Source: Cherax quadricarinatus (lineage: Eukaryota > Arthropoda > Malacostraca > Decapoda > Parastacidae). Taken from it: a stretch of 64,000 nucleotides of DNA. The stretch spans positions 1,266,152-1,330,151 of the forward strand of contig NC_091372.1 in the NCBI RefSeq assembly GCF_038502225.1. The letters run 5' to 3'. Below are positions 34,060 to 45,350 of the stretch, piece by piece (position 1 is the first letter of the stretch; every line of letters starts with the position of its first letter). Under the pieces are notes generated by a model that was not told the origin of the DNA, did not search any database, and worked only from the letters and a program-made list of their open reading frames with translations. Made by a program: the position numbers and the translations under genes.

Positions 34060-34510
34060 TCTGAATACTAAAGGAAGGATGGGAATGTTACTGTTCGGAA
34101 GGTCATCTGAACTGTGATGTCAGCAGGCTTCTGCCAAAACACTGATTAAATACACAAATAACCCGCACATAAAAGAGAGAAGCTTACGACGACGTTTCGG
34201 TCCGACTTGGACCATTTACAAAGTCACACAAACCAGAAGTGGAGCAGGACGGCTATATATAGGCAAGAAGAGGTGGTGGTAGTAGTAGTAGTAGTACTTC
34301 TGGTTAGTGTGACTTTGTAAATGGTCCAAGTCGGACCGAAACGTCGTCGTAAGCTTCTCTCTTTTATATGCGGGTTATTTGTGTATCGTTCCAGTCACGG
34401 TATTGTGCCTTTTTTGTTATCACTGATTAAATGAATGACAATGAAAGTATTTCCTTTTTTTTTTGTGGTCACTCCTGCCTCAGTGGGTGATGGCTGGAGT
34501 GTTAAAAAAA
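34060..34510 (+). mobile_element. LINE 3' tail split by an inverted-arm element
   Basis: GGAATGTTACTGTTCGGAAG and TTCTGCCAAAACACTGATTA precede the insert. After it, the tail resumes at the duplicated CACTGATTAAAT and ends CACTCCTGCCTCAGTGGGTG and poly-A. Confidence 0.8.
34152..34420 (+). mobile_element. Inverted-arm element with 12-bp TSD
   Basis: 89-bp arms (34152-34240 and 34296-34384), nearly perfect, starting ACACAAATAACCCGCACATA. A single-copy tail (ATCGTTCCAGTCACGGTATT) follows the right arm. The target duplication CACTGATTAAAT lies at 34140-34151 and 34421-34432. The arm contains GGTCC...GGACC then GAAACGT, parallel to the hammerhead-like motif at 10955 but with a degenerate CTGATGA. 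Same family as 48964-49673. Confidence 0.9.
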
Positions 34511-34514
34511 ATCT

Positions 34515-34660
34515 TATCCATAAAAACATAACCCATGCGTGTCATAAGAGGTGACTAAAATGATGGGAACATAAATTACTAAATATAAAAAGAATAAAAA
34601 CTTCTGTCTCTTCTTTTTAGGGTTGCTTTGCTTCAGTGGAAGATTGCTGGTGTGTTACAT
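34515..34660 (+). repeat. Retroposon family B fragment
   Basis: CCATGCGTGTCATAAGAGGT, AAAATGATGGGAAC and the degraded tail TTGCTTTGCTTCAGTGGA. Between 34665 and 35410 I see no supported feature. Confidence 0.6.
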
Positions 34661-35412
34661 ATGTATATAAAAAAAAGCCAGTATACTCTCAATCCTAAAC
34701 AAACTGCATGTGTTTTGGTAACTGTGCTATCCTAGAGAGATATCCCTGTACTATCCCATTAACCCAATTCCTTCTCTACCTCATGCATCCAAAAGTTATT
34801 GTACATAGTAGTGTATAAATTTGCTATGCAATTAAATATCAGCATTGAAGATCTGAAGCGTAGCAGAAAAGGCACAACCGGAAACCAAGTTGAACCTTAC
34901 ACTAAAATGAACCAGCTTCGAGGGTTTACAGCCAAGCAGAAGTAGCATTACCTAGCAATTGCATACAGACCAATATGCACTTTAAGTTTAAAATTACTCA
35001 AAAGTTGCATTCTCAAGTTATTATCATTGAAGAACTGAGGCATCTGAACGAATCATTTACAATTTTATCGCATCAAAACCAACACTTCAATTTTCCCAAT
35101 TCCAAACCTCTCAATATGTGAGATACACCAGTATTTAATGTTTGAAGCTGATCAGGAGAGTTATTCTCTAGTTAATGCAAGCAAATCAGAGATGAATGTT
35201 TGAAGCTGAGAAGATGCATTCTCCAGTTATCACATGGAATCCAACAATTCCAATTTCACTAAGTAGTAAAGTGGGGAATCTGCACCGACACAGCCTGAAT
35301 CTCAGTTACACTGGGATCAAATGCATTGATATTTAGTACACCTAGGTCTCGATTAGTGCAAATAATGAATCCCGTGAAGTGGTCATGCTATTCGAATTTG
35401 CACTTCGAATTA

Positions 35413-35786
35413 CAGGAGAGCCCTGCGTATTTGCCATTCTCTTTTCGGTGTTCCATGTTTTCATTGGTTTTCAATTGAACCATTGTTCATTATGTTCAGT
35501 GCTTTTACCACTTTTCTGCAGTTTTCGCACAGCAGTTGCGTAAAGGAAGGGCGACCAGCACAATATTTTAAGGTAAATATTGTATGTACTGCATATTTAT
35601 TTTACTGTTTTATCTTTTTCCGTATGCCTAGTATTGAGCACTTAATACATGATAGCGTAAACACGTTATCAGGCATTTTAGAAATGTTCGATAATGAAAA
35701 AAAAATGCTCTTTTCCACCCTCCCATCAATTTTCATTTACCACACGACATCGAGAACCTAAGAGCCATACAAACGGGGCCCTCATG
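35413..35786. mobile_element. Tigger/pogo-type MITE (CAGGAGAGCCC ends)
   Basis: CAGGAGAGCCCTGCGTATTT at the left and GGGGCCCTCATG at the right, flanked by TA. Non-coding. A remnant of the same family is at 17975-18130. Confidence 0.65.
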
Positions 35787-35937
35787 TATATGTAATATTT
35801 GCATGTGTTTTGAAGAGTTTTGGGAAAAACCTAACATTAATTAATTCTGCATTAAATCTAAACTTGAACTAATGAAGACGTAGCAGTGTTATAAACAACG
35901 ATAATATGATGTACGTATACAACTAGTTAACATTAAC

Positions 35938-35981
35938 TGACAGTTGAAGTTATCAATAATCATTGATAACTTCAACTGTCA
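35938..35981. repeat. Perfect 20-bp palindrome with 4-base loop
   Basis: The left arm TGACAGTTGAAGTTATCAAT and its exact reverse complement are separated by AATC. Confidence 0.97.
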
Positions 35982-36029
35982 ATGGGGAACTCACCTAACT
36001 GTAAAAACTTTCCCTCCCTCAGTTCAATT

Positions 36030-36480
36030 AAGGGAACAATTAATGCCAAAACAAAAGCATTCACATTGTTAAACTCACAAACTATAATGTAGTCACTTAG
36101 CCTTAATACCATAATCTGTAATAATTTAAAGTTAAGAATTAATCTAAGTCTGCCCGAAATGCCTAGCCATGCTAGGTGTCCTAGTGGCCCCCTCTGTAAT
36201 TAGTATTTTAAAACATGTAAACCACACAATATCCAAAATCTGTAAACCCCGCAATGTAATCCTTATAGAGAATTAACTTGATTGATTGATTGATATATAC
36301 AGGTTGTGTATATATGTGTATATGAAACATATATATGTTTGTGTACACATACACTGTATAAATATACACTGATTATGATTATATATGTATAGTACCTGTA
36401 CATATTATATATGAGATTATAAACATGCATACATATTTGTTTATTTACACTTTAATATTCTCAATCTCTTTCTCTTAGCA
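36030..36480 (+). mobile_element. CR1/L2-like LINE 3' end with TTGA repeats
   Basis: AAGTCTGCCCGAAATGCCTA, GTCCTAGTGGCCCCCTCTGT and a (TTGA)n end at 36270-36292 are typical of CR1/L2-like tails ending in short tandem repeats. TA/TG-rich sequence follows. Confidence 0.65.
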
Positions 36481-36618
36481 CTAATGTGTTTAGATATTTT
36501 GTGATGTGCCCATCAATAAAGTACATATACGTATTATATACAAAATACCAGCTTAACCATGCTATAATGACTATACTGTCTGGTTAACCTGGCATCACAA
36601 GACAAGTCTGCATTCTCA

Positions 36619-36878
36619 CTGGGAAGCCTGGTCCACCACTGGGAAGCCTGGTCCACCACTGGGAAGCCTGGTCCACCACTGGGAAGCCTGGTCCACCACT
36701 GGGAAGCCTGGTCCACCACTGGGAAGCCTGGTCCACCACTGGGAAGCCTGGTCCACCACTGGGAAGCCTGGTCCACCACTGGGAAGCCTGGTCCACCACT
36801 GGGAAGCCTGGTCCACCACTGGGAAGCCTGGTCCACCACTGGGAAGCCTGGTCCACCACTGGGAAGCCTAATCCATCA
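36619..36878. repeat. 20-bp perfect minisatellite, about 13 copies
   Basis: CTGGGAAGCCTGGTCCACCA repeats without a single mismatch in the core, then degrades at 36870 (TAATCCATCAACTG). The stretch 36880-37424 shows nothing further that I recognise. Confidence 0.97.
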
Positions 36879-37424
36879 ACTGAGGAGAATACTCCTGCCA
36901 CTGGGAAGAATACTCACCCTACTGGTAATCCAGGTTAGAGAAATCTCCAAGTTACCCAAAGTAGATATTTGCGTAACTTCTTGAAACTCTCTTCTGATTT
37001 GTGAAAGCAAGAATGAAAAATAAGCAAAATATTTAGCTCCCAATATTCAAGCATAATGCAGATTTAAATATAGTAATATATATAAGTTGTCCTACTTGTA
37101 CTGTACAGTAGTTTCTTTGGCCCTTAAATATTTATTTGAATTTGTCATCAGTAAGTTAGATATAGAATTTTGAATTACAGGTATCCTCCTGTGTGAGGTC
37201 TGGGGTATAAGCTAAAATGTTATTACTTAAGAGAAACAATAGCCCCCCCTCCCTCTTCCTTCAGACATTAAAGTGATCTATGATTTGTACTGTACTGGTT
37301 TCTCTGGGAAATTATTCCTTGAAATTTTCCTGTAGACTGTCAGAGTGGGTTAGGGAAGATGGATTATAAGTTCACTATTAACCTGATATTTAGAGTAAAA
37401 CTCAAGATGTTTTAGTCTGAGCTG

Positions 37425-37750
37425 GCTTGAAAATCTACTAGGCTTATGTGTGAGCATTAGAGCAGAGAGGAGACAAATGGTTTTCACGGACTGACTTGTT
37501 GTTGAAGTGTTAGCAGGTAACAGTCATGAAGGGATTCAGGGACACTGGGTAACCAGAATCTAGTCTTGGAGATGGAAAGTACAGTAACTGCACTCTAAAC
37601 GAGGACTAGGAATGTTGCAATTCAAAGGGTCACCGAACTGTGATGTCACTGTACTTCTGGCAAGACAGCATATGAATGATCTATTGCGAATGTGTGTCCT
37701 CTATTTTGTGGGTTACTCTAACTGGAGATGGCTGATTGTATGTATATAAA
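37425..37750 (+). mobile_element. LINE 3' tail, degenerate
   Basis: GAGAGGAGACAAATGGTTTT (end of the LINE frame), GAAGGGATTCAGGGACACTG, GGAAAGTACAGTAACTGCAC and TTGTGGGTTACTCTAACTGG follow the order of the dominant LINE tail. Confidence 0.75.
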
Positions 37751-38403
37751 AAAATTAATCTGCCCTGGACCACTGTCAGTTGCTGACTTCACAAAAGTCC
37801 ATGATGGGCTACAACAGTGACTAAAGTTATTGATAAATGGTTCGCCCATTTCAAGACACACAGAGGGCAAATTTCTAGGTCTCCACTTTGACTGCAGTCT
37901 CAAATTACATACCCACATACAGCAAATATCCAAGAAAGTCTCCAAAACAGTAGGCATCCTCTCAAAGATATGGTACTATGTACCCCAAATGGCTCTTCTT
38001 GCTCTTTAACAATCATTCAATTTACCCTTACCTCACCTATAGTATTGTACATGGAGCTCAACCACAGCAAATCACCTTAAACCTTTATTAACCCAACAAA
38101 AAGCTGCAGTGCAACTGATTACCAACTCCTGCACTAGACAGCACACTCCACCGCTTTTTAAGAGCCTTAACTTGCTTAATGTACAAAACATCCACTTATT
38201 ATTGTGCTTACTACTACACACAGAACATTATACTGAAATATTAACCCCCCTGTCAAACTCCTCCTTGATAACTATAACAGAACACTCAGGCATAATACAA
38301 GGCACAAAGCACTCTTCAATATCCCTTGTGTTCATCTCTCCATATGCAAAAATGCTATGCACATATAGGGCCTGAAGATCTGGAATTCATTGCCAGAACA
38401 TAC

Positions 38404-38829
38404 TTAACCTGTAAACGGTCCACACGTATATACAGTGGACCCCAGCTTTACGATCAGCTCCCAATGTGACCAATTATGTAAGTGTATTTATGTAAGTGCA
38501 TTTGTACGTGTATGTTTGGGGGTCTGAAATGGACTAATCTAATTCACAATATTCCTTATGGGAACAAATTCATTCAGTAATGGCACCTGAACATACTTCT
38601 GGAATGAAATAATATCGTAAACCGGGGGCCCACTGTATACGTTTTTTCAACATTTGAAAGTATGTAAAAAAAGGTAATCTTCTTTTTGTTTTTCTACATT
38701 TGAAAATGTGTAAAAAAACTTTGATCTACTTTTTTTTTTGTTATATTTGAAAATATGTAAAAAACTAAGATCTACTTTTGTAGCACTACACGTGTGAACG
38801 TAGATCTGCTTGGACCATTTACGGGTTAA
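38404..38829. mobile_element. TTAA-type MITE, CGTAGATCTACG family
   Basis: TTAACCTGTAAACGGTCCAC at the left and GGACCATTTACGGGTTAA at the right. It is inserted in a LINE and itself contains a Tigger MITE. Confidence 0.85.
38433..38635. mobile_element. Tigger MITE nested in the TTAA element
   Basis: CAGTGGACCCCAGCTTTACG and GTAAACCGGGGGCCCACTG with TA flanks; close relative of 18274-18476. Confidence 0.9.
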
Positions 38830-39102
38830 GGGCCCTTACCTGCAAATCAATTTAAGGCCCTACTTAGAAATCACCTCATCGCCCAAAATTAACCAGACAA
38901 ACACTTTACTTAATACCTACCAGGTACTCAAAAAACTCCTAAATAATTTATGACTGCTCAACTATTTGATCATTTACTTCAAACTTAAAATTGTTTTGAT
39001 TTCATTATTGTAAATTGTGCTCTATGATTGCTCAACTATTTACTCATTACTTCAAACTTATAATTGTTTCAATTTCACTGTTTTAAATTCTGCTAAATTG
39101 TA

Positions 39103-39295
39103 ATACAGTGGTACCTCAGTAACGAACTTAATTTGTTCCAGAAGGCTCGAGTGCTGATACCGAATGAATCTGTTCCCATAAGGAATAACGTAAAATAGAT
39201 CAGTCTGTTTTAGACCCCCAAAAATACACTTACAAAAGCACTTACAAAAATACACTTACGTAATTGTTTGATTTGGGAGCTGTTCGAAACTTGAA
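39103..39295. mobile_element. Half Tigger MITE (CAGTGGTACCTC end)
   Basis: TACAGTGGTACCTCAGTAAC, TTCCCATAAGGAATAACG and GGGAGCTGTTCGAAACTTGA; the right terminal repeat is lost. Confidence 0.65.
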
Positions 39296-39674
39296 GTGTA
39301 AATCGTGCTTGATGATTGCTCAAATATTTAATCATTACTTCAAACTTAAAATTCTTTAAACTTCATTGTTTTAAATTGCACTAAATTGTAATACTGTAAT
39401 TTGTATATACTATATCAAAACTGTAATTATTCTCTACCAAACTTACTAAAGCCATATAGCGTGAACTAGTTGAATATTTGATTTTCTTGTATTCACTGTA
39501 ACTCACCTAATGACTATATGTAAAATTACAGCACTGTTATTGTCTTATTAATCTTAAGTTTGCCCAAAATGCTGTGCATATAAAGGGGCCTTTGGCATAT
39601 TCACCAAATTGTTACACTCCTTTGTACAAACATGTATCATGCTAAAATGAACTTGTTATTGTTATTGTTAAAGT

Positions 39675-40480
39675 TATACATTGTGGCCTCCTACCAAACC
39701 GGTGGTTAAGAAGTTAACCTGACGGCCTGCAGTACCACTGGGTATGCCATCAAACCCAATGTGGGGACTGCTGAGCCAGCCTGATTGACAGTGTTCACCA
39801 GACTCTCATGGAATACACCTGCTGGTGACTTTGAGTGTTCACCAGACTGCCTCACAGTGTACATCTACTGGCAGTTGAGTGTGTTCACCAGACTGCCTCA
39901 CAGAGTGGACACCTGCTGACTTAGGCTTCTGTAGCAGACCTCAGGGACCTGTGGGTCTCTGTGTCCGAGGACAGACACGTGGGAAGCCAGCGTATTGTAA
40001 ACCCGGTGAGTGTTGTGTGCCATGACACAGACACATGGAAAGCCAGGCGGTGTGTAACCTGGTGAGAATTGTGTGTCAGGGAACACGGAAAATCAGGGTT
40101 GGGTAACCCGGTGAGTGTGACAGGTGACACACAAGTATTCTTAGAAAAAAAGTCGGTGTTGTAACCTGGTGAGTTAGTGTTAAATGACGCAGTGAAAAGG
40201 ACGTAAAGAGACCGAGTGTAAAAACATGGGGACAAGGCAGTGTCGTGGGTGTACCATGGTGAAGGAGTGTTATAACACGGAGCAAAGGGTGTCGTCTGAC
40301 ACAGAGAGAAGGGTGTCATATGTGACAGGGCAACAGGGTGTCGTGTGATACACAAGAGAAGGGTGTTATAATGCGGAGACAAGGTGGTGTTATAGGACAT
40401 GATGAAGGAGTGTCTTAACACTGGGATCGGTAGTGTCGTAAGACACCTGAAGATGGCAGTGACATGACACTGGGGCACTT
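39675..40480 (+). repeat. Cluster of short hairpins / imperfect repeats
   Basis: Left part (39740-39920): three GTGTTCACCAGACT blocks. Middle: CCGGTGAGTGTTGTGTG-type blocks. Right part: a run of 4-6 bp stems with short loops, for example GTGTTATAACAC at 40267, GTGTCGTCTGACAC at 40289, TGTCATATGTGACA at 40314, GTGTCTTAACAC at 40410, GTGTCGTAAGACAC at 40433 and CAGTGACATGACACTG at 40457. No convincing coding frame. Confidence 0.7.
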
Positions 40481-40690
40481 AGGGTAATGATGATTTACTT
40501 TTACATCGATTATGTGACTTTGTATGTTGTATATGACTTTGTATAAAGTAGCTATACCAAAGATAAGAGCAGGAGTCAGACTCCTTGTTATATTTTTATG
40601 CAAAATATTTCTAAAGGTAAAGATTAAAAATTTTAGTGTTTATTTTTGTAATCTCGAACTCTTCCATGTTACAACACTAGTAACAGGCTA
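40480..40690 (+). other. Possible LTR-like end (uncertain)
   Basis: GGAGTCAGACTCC hairpin at about 40569-40581, then A/T-rich sequence and TTCCATGTTACAACA. The arrangement could be the end of a solo LTR including the hairpin cluster, but I find no matching partner or clear target duplication. 40700-41400 holds nothing I recognise. Confidence 0.25.
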
Positions 40691-41403
40691 ATGAAAAAAA
40701 CACTCTACCTATGTAGAGGTAATAGTGTTTTATGTTAAACTAGTGCTTTATAATATTATACCTCAAAACTGCTCGTTAATAAAGAATTGCTCAAGCCACA
40801 ATATTAACTTCAACGCGCACGAACCTTAACTGACTCACGAACCTTAACTGACTTACAATGCCTCTGGCACCGATCAATCTCAACTCTGTGTGCTCGAGTA
40901 TGTGTGTCCAGGAAGATCAAGCCTAACCTCTCAGTACTTCTCATAACCTTTTTCTAACCTTCCTTGGGCACTTCCTACACCCTGGATTGATACATTATTT
41001 TTAACAATCATCTCTTATTACTAAGAAGATAACTCCAGAAATTTCTGCTAAAGCACTAGAGATAAGGAAGTGTCAGAAAAACAAGGGGAAGCTAAACATT
41101 GTTTGTCATTTTGGTTACAGTTAAAAGTTTTTCATAATGGTTTATCCAGGTTTGGACTTATCAAATTTACAGGATAAAAGTTCATTATTGGATAAAATGT
41201 TGTAAATGAAAGTTGCATTCTAAATACAGTGTCATTTTTCCTACTTGTCGGCTCATGTCAACGTTCATCTAACATTCACAGTGGGAATTTGTTCCTTCAA
41301 CTAACAATGTAAACTGTAAAAATAAGATATCATGGAATTCAGTCTATCAACAGAGAGAAATCACGTCAGGGGATCACATCTTCATGAAGTGAAATTTTCT
41401 GTT

Positions 41404-41575
41404 AGGTAAACCCCTCAGAAGAGGTTCCTTGATACTCTTGAGGAGCTCTTGATCTAGTGAATTAGATTTGTGCTCCAGTTCCCTGAATTGAGCACGAATA
41501 CCTTCCCTCCCCATCTCACAGGCACTGCATAATCCCCATGGGTTTAGCGCTCCTCCATGATACTAATAATCATAT
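41404..41575 (-). repeat. SINE-like 'GCTAAACC' repeat, reverse, long copy
   Basis: GAGGTTCCTTGATACTCTTG, AGCTCTTGATCTAGTGAATT, TTCCCTGAATTGAGCACGAA and CCATGGGTTTAGCGCTCCTC with ATAATCATATT at the end: nearly the whole family body in reverse. Confidence 0.8.
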
Positions 41576-42008
41576 TGTTAGTGGGAAAGACCATGCTGAG
41601 AGATGACAATTACCCAATAGTAACAGTAACTCTATTAGTGGGGTTGTTACGAAAACTTTGTAACTGCAACACATGAGTCCTAAAACTCACAGTCCAGTGT
41701 GTTAACTACTTGGCCAGCTTGCCATGGGTTCAAACCCCACCCGTTCCTTGATTTGTTATTATGATTCTGTAAGTCACATCAGCAGAGACATTGCACTGGT
41801 AAGACAACTACGATACAGGTTCACTGAACCCATCCTCCAAATACACAATCAAATATTATTTTCAAAACATAAAATTGATAGATAATAAAGTGAAAATTAT
41901 TTCATACATTCTGAAAAGCTCCTGGTTATGCAGATTATTTTGGACAGACTAAAACTAAAAACTACTTAGACACTATTGTTGTATAGCTGAAGACAGAATA
42001 CTGGAATG

Positions 42009-42199
42009 TAAAGTAAAAGGACACAAGTGCAACTAATGTGACATTTATTGTGGCAACGTTTCGCTCTCCAGGAGCTTTATCAAGCTCCTGGCTTGATAAA
42101 GCTCCTGGAGAGCGAAACGTTGCCACAATAAATGTCACATTAGTTGCACTTGTGTCCTTTTACTTTACATATTGTCGGTAATTCTACCAACTTTATTAC
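42009..42199 (+). mobile_element. Inverted-arm element, perfect 79-bp arms, 12-bp TSD
   Basis: 42006-42084 and 42092-42170 are exact reverse complements around the loop CTCCTGG. A single-copy tail (ATTGTCGGTAATTCTACCAA) follows. AATACTGGAATG flanks at 41997-42008 and 42200-42211; the outermost bases of the arms overlap this target copy. The right arm reads TTGATAA, GCTC...GAGC, GAAACGTTGCC, AATAAA, the same order as at 10955-10990. Perfect arms imply recent origin or gene conversion. Confidence 0.9.
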
Positions 42200-42529
42200 A
42201 ATACTGGAATGCTAAGTTTAAAGTAATTAAGTTCTGAAATAATATTCAAATAACTTGCACTCAGGAGAGGGAAAATAATTACATTTCAGTCCGACTTGGA
42301 CCACTGATGAGCAACACTGAAGCGAAAAGGGAAGAAGGCCAAAATATATATGGGGGGAGGGGGGGATGATGGGAGTGGTAGTGGAAGATCAGAGTATTAT
42401 ATGTAATGATTATTTTTAATAACAAAGCTCGGTATATTGAAAACAGCAATGTTAACATGAGAAGATAGTAATACAAAACTGTATGAAAAATTTTAGTTGT
42501 AATAATTATTTGGGGGGATACTTGCCACC

Positions 42530-43475
42530 TCCAGAACTTGAGTCCTGGAGGTGGGAAGTACAGCGTCTGCACTCTGAAGGACAGGTGGGAATGCTGCATT
42601 TGGAATGGTGTCTAAGCTGTAGTGCTGGCATGCTCCTGGCAAGACAGTGATGGAGTGAAAGATAGTGAAAGTGTTTCTTCTTTTTTGGGACACCCTACCT
42701 CAGTGGAAGATGGCCAGAGTGTTGAAAGATTTTTTTTATCTGGAGACAGTTGGTGTTAAAAAATAATTAATCTGAAATATATTGGTGACATGAGTGGATA
42801 TTGTCTCTACAGATGCCAAATAAGGCATCTGTGGAGACAAGGAACCTCATCCATGGAGGCAAAATGTGGGAATGTATCAGAATACAGTAGTACCAACATT
42901 GTAGTGCGTGTGAAACATGGGTTTTAAATGTTGCAACGAGGAGGAGGAAGTGGAGATGTGTTTGAGGGCAATGAGTAGTGTGAATATTATTCATAGAATT
43001 CAAGGTTTTGAGATTAGGTGTTGAGTTACCAAAAGAATTATTCAAAGAGCTGAGGAGGGGTTGTTGAGGTGTTCTAGACAATCAGAGAATGGAGCAAAAG
43101 GGTTGGGGAGAACACACAAGAGAGGTTTTGAGTGATAGGGGCATGGACATCCAACAGGCTTGTGTAAGTGCATTAGGTAGCTTTGGAGGCAAGTGTTTTT
43201 TTATGACTTGATGTGTTGTTGGTGTGCTAGCAAGGTAACATATATGAAGGGATTCAGGGAAACCAGTCAGTTGAACTTGAGTCCTCAAGGTGGAAAGCAC
43301 AGTGCTTGCACTCTGAAGGATGTGTGGGGGATGTTGCAGTTTGGAGAGTCATCTGAACTGTGATGTCAACACACTTTTGCCAAGACAGTGACTGAATGAA
43401 TGACATTGAAAAAGTTTCCTCTTTTTTGGGTTGCCTACCTTGGTGGAAGATGGCCAGTGTGTATAAAAACAATAA
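42530..43475 (+). mobile_element. Two LINE 3' ends in tandem
   Basis: 42533-42735 is a tail (GTCCTGGAGGTGGGAAGTAC, CACCCTACCTCAGTGG). 42785-43475 is a decayed piece of RT C terminus (TCCATGGAGGCAAAATGTGG, GGAAGTGGAGATGTG, GAGGAGGGGTTGTTGAGG) followed by its own tail with TTGCCTACCTTGGTGGAAGA. Confidence 0.75.
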
Positions 43476-43844
43476 TTGCAAAAGTATGAATACTGATTTC
43501 AGTCTAGATAAGCAAGCTTCATTAAACATACCTGACAATAGATTTGAATCACTTAGCAGATAGTGAACTTTTAGAATAATCTGGCAGAGTGAGTGTTCCA
43601 TATTTTTTGGGCCTTTTATTGGCATGGAGTTTCTACTCAGGATGAGTCAAACATGTGAGATAATCAAAGAGATATTTGTTTCTTGTACTGTGCCTATACA
43701 CCGTTGAAGCTCTCTTAAGTGGAGTTTTAGCAAGGCGTTAATATGTATATTTCCTGTATATACAGTGTCATAAATATGTACATGCATAATTAAGCATTTA
43801 TCAGACTATATGCCTGACAGTTTCGAGAGGTGTCAGGGCAACTT

Positions 43845-44140
43845 ATGTATGGAAGACGGTGCTCTTGCCACACATCCAGACATAAACAGTGATTGTGATT
43901 TACCATACTTTGATGACTGACCTGGAAACTCAAGGGATTCAAATCCAATAGAGAACACTTGGTATCCTATTAAACGTAAACTTCGTGGCATGGATGTCTC
44001 CTCTGACCCCAAAATCTGGAGTGCTGGCAAGCAAGTGTAGTAGGGCATTGACCCTTCTATCTTCAGTAAGTTAGCCTTATTGGTGCCTAGGAGACTTAAA
44101 GAGTTCAACACGAGAAAGGATAATTCTGTGAAATGATAGT
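43845..44140 (+). pseudogene. Tc1/mariner transposase C-terminal fragment
   Basis: A plus-strand frame near 43918 reads PGNSRDSNPIENTWYPIKRK, the Tc1/mariner catalytic block normally WPxxSPDLNPIExxW; the leading Trp codon is now TGA. Upstream codons give CSCHTSRH, resembling the DGAPCHTSR block around the second Asp. Downstream KIWSAGKQ and PRRLKEFNTRK fit the C terminus. Stops and frameshifts make it dead. No terminal repeats were found. Confidence 0.75.
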
Positions 44141-44997
44141 GTTGATAAGGAACCCATATACTATATTTAAGGATTTTATTTCTAAAACAATAGGTTATGA
44201 TAAGAGGTCTCAATTTCTGTTCATGTGCATGCATATTTATGATGCCTACTATACAGTATTTGTGTGTCATCTGGAACCTGACTGACTGATCTTCTAATTA
44301 CTGAAAAGAGTGTTGTTGAGTTACAATATTTTTTTGGCGATTTGCTCTTTTAGATCCCTATAAATGAGGTAACAATAGATTAGTATAGTACAGAGGGACT
44401 AATGTTGCTTGAGGTATATAGTAATGTATGATCTGAAAGAATGCCCACTATTTTAGAATTTTTCTTAAAGATGTATTGGATAAGTGTTGAGTTTTAAATT
44501 GGTATCAAGGTTTACACAGTCGTCCCTCGGTATCTGTGGGGGATTGGTTCCAGGATCCCCTGCGGTTACCAAAATCCATGGATGCTCAAGTCCCATATAT
44601 AAAATGGTGTAGTATCTGCATATAACCTATGCACATCTTCCCGTATATTTTAAATCATCTCTAGATTACTTATAATACCTAATACATAATACCTAATACA
44701 ATGTAAATGCTATGTAAATACAGTGGACCCGCATCTCACGATGGCATCTCGTTACGTTAAATCTGCCATACGATACATTTTAACGCAAAAATTTTGCCTC
44801 GCCTCGCGCTAAAAAATTCGCCTCACGCGATTTGTCCCAGTCCGGGACGTGTCTCACGTGTGGCCTGAGCATGCCTCAGCTGCCCCGTGGGTGCCAGTGT
44901 TTACAAGACAGCCAGTGCAGTCGCATCCACGCATACAATCGGTACATTTCATATTATCACAGTGTTTTTAGTGATTGTACCTGCAAAATAAGTTACC

Positions 44998-45350
44998 ATG
45001 GGCCCCAAGAAAGCTTCTAGTGCCAACTATGCAGTAAAAAAGGTGAAAATTACTGTGGAATGAAGAAAGAGATAATTGCTAAGTACGAAAGTGGAGTGCG
45101 TGTCTCGGAGCTGGCCAGGTTGTATACCAAACCCCAATCAACCATCGCTACTATTGTGGCCAACAAAACGGCAATCAAGGAAGCTGTTCTTGCAAAAGGT
45201 GCAAGTTTGTTTTCAAAACAGAGATCGCAAGTACTCGAAGATGTTGAGAGACTGTTATTGGTGTGGATAAACGAAAAACAGATAGCAGGAGATACCATCT
45301 CTCAAGCGATCATATGTAAAAAGGGTGGGAAATATGTACTATCATACCAT
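44998..45350 (+). pseudogene. Tigger transposase, N-terminal DNA-binding part
   Basis: The ATG at 44998 opens MGPKKASSANYAVKKVKITV; one missing base at about 45060 gives a stop at 45061-45063. In the shifted frame the protein continues KKEIIAKYESGVRVSELARL, YTKPQSTIATIVANKTAIKE, FSKQRSQVLEDVERLLLVWI and AGDTISQAII. This is the psq/CENP-B-type helix-turn-helix followed by the start of the second helix-turn-helix (HTH_Tnp_Tc5-like). Such proteins bind the element ends for cut-and-paste transposition. The DDE catalytic domain is absent: sequence breaks into array 1. Confidence 0.85.

Larger units (their letters stand above)
37750..39590 (+). pseudogene. CR1/L2-like LINE, RT C-terminal part, split by a TTAA element
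   Basis: The plus strand reads KFLGLHFDCSLKLHTHIQQI, SKKVSKTVGILSKIWYYVPQ and, from 38109, MQLITNSCTRQHTPPLFKSL then LNLLNVQNIHLLLCLLL, with stops and a frameshift. This is the C-terminal part of a CR1/L2-like LINE. The insert at 38404-38829 splits it; 38830 onward resumes with LLRNHLIAQN-like codons. The 3' region repeats a TTGCTCAACTATTTACTCAT-type block three times (about 38955, 39028, 39312). Confidence 0.8.

Noticed and set aside
36534..36901. GFPVVDQASQWWTRLPSG-type repeat proteins
   Set aside because: Pure translation of the 20-bp array (60-bp frame cycle); no flanking coding sequence.
39921..40478. 185-codon minus-strand frame across the hairpin cluster
   Set aside because: Composition follows the imperfect repeats; no domain or homologue recognised.
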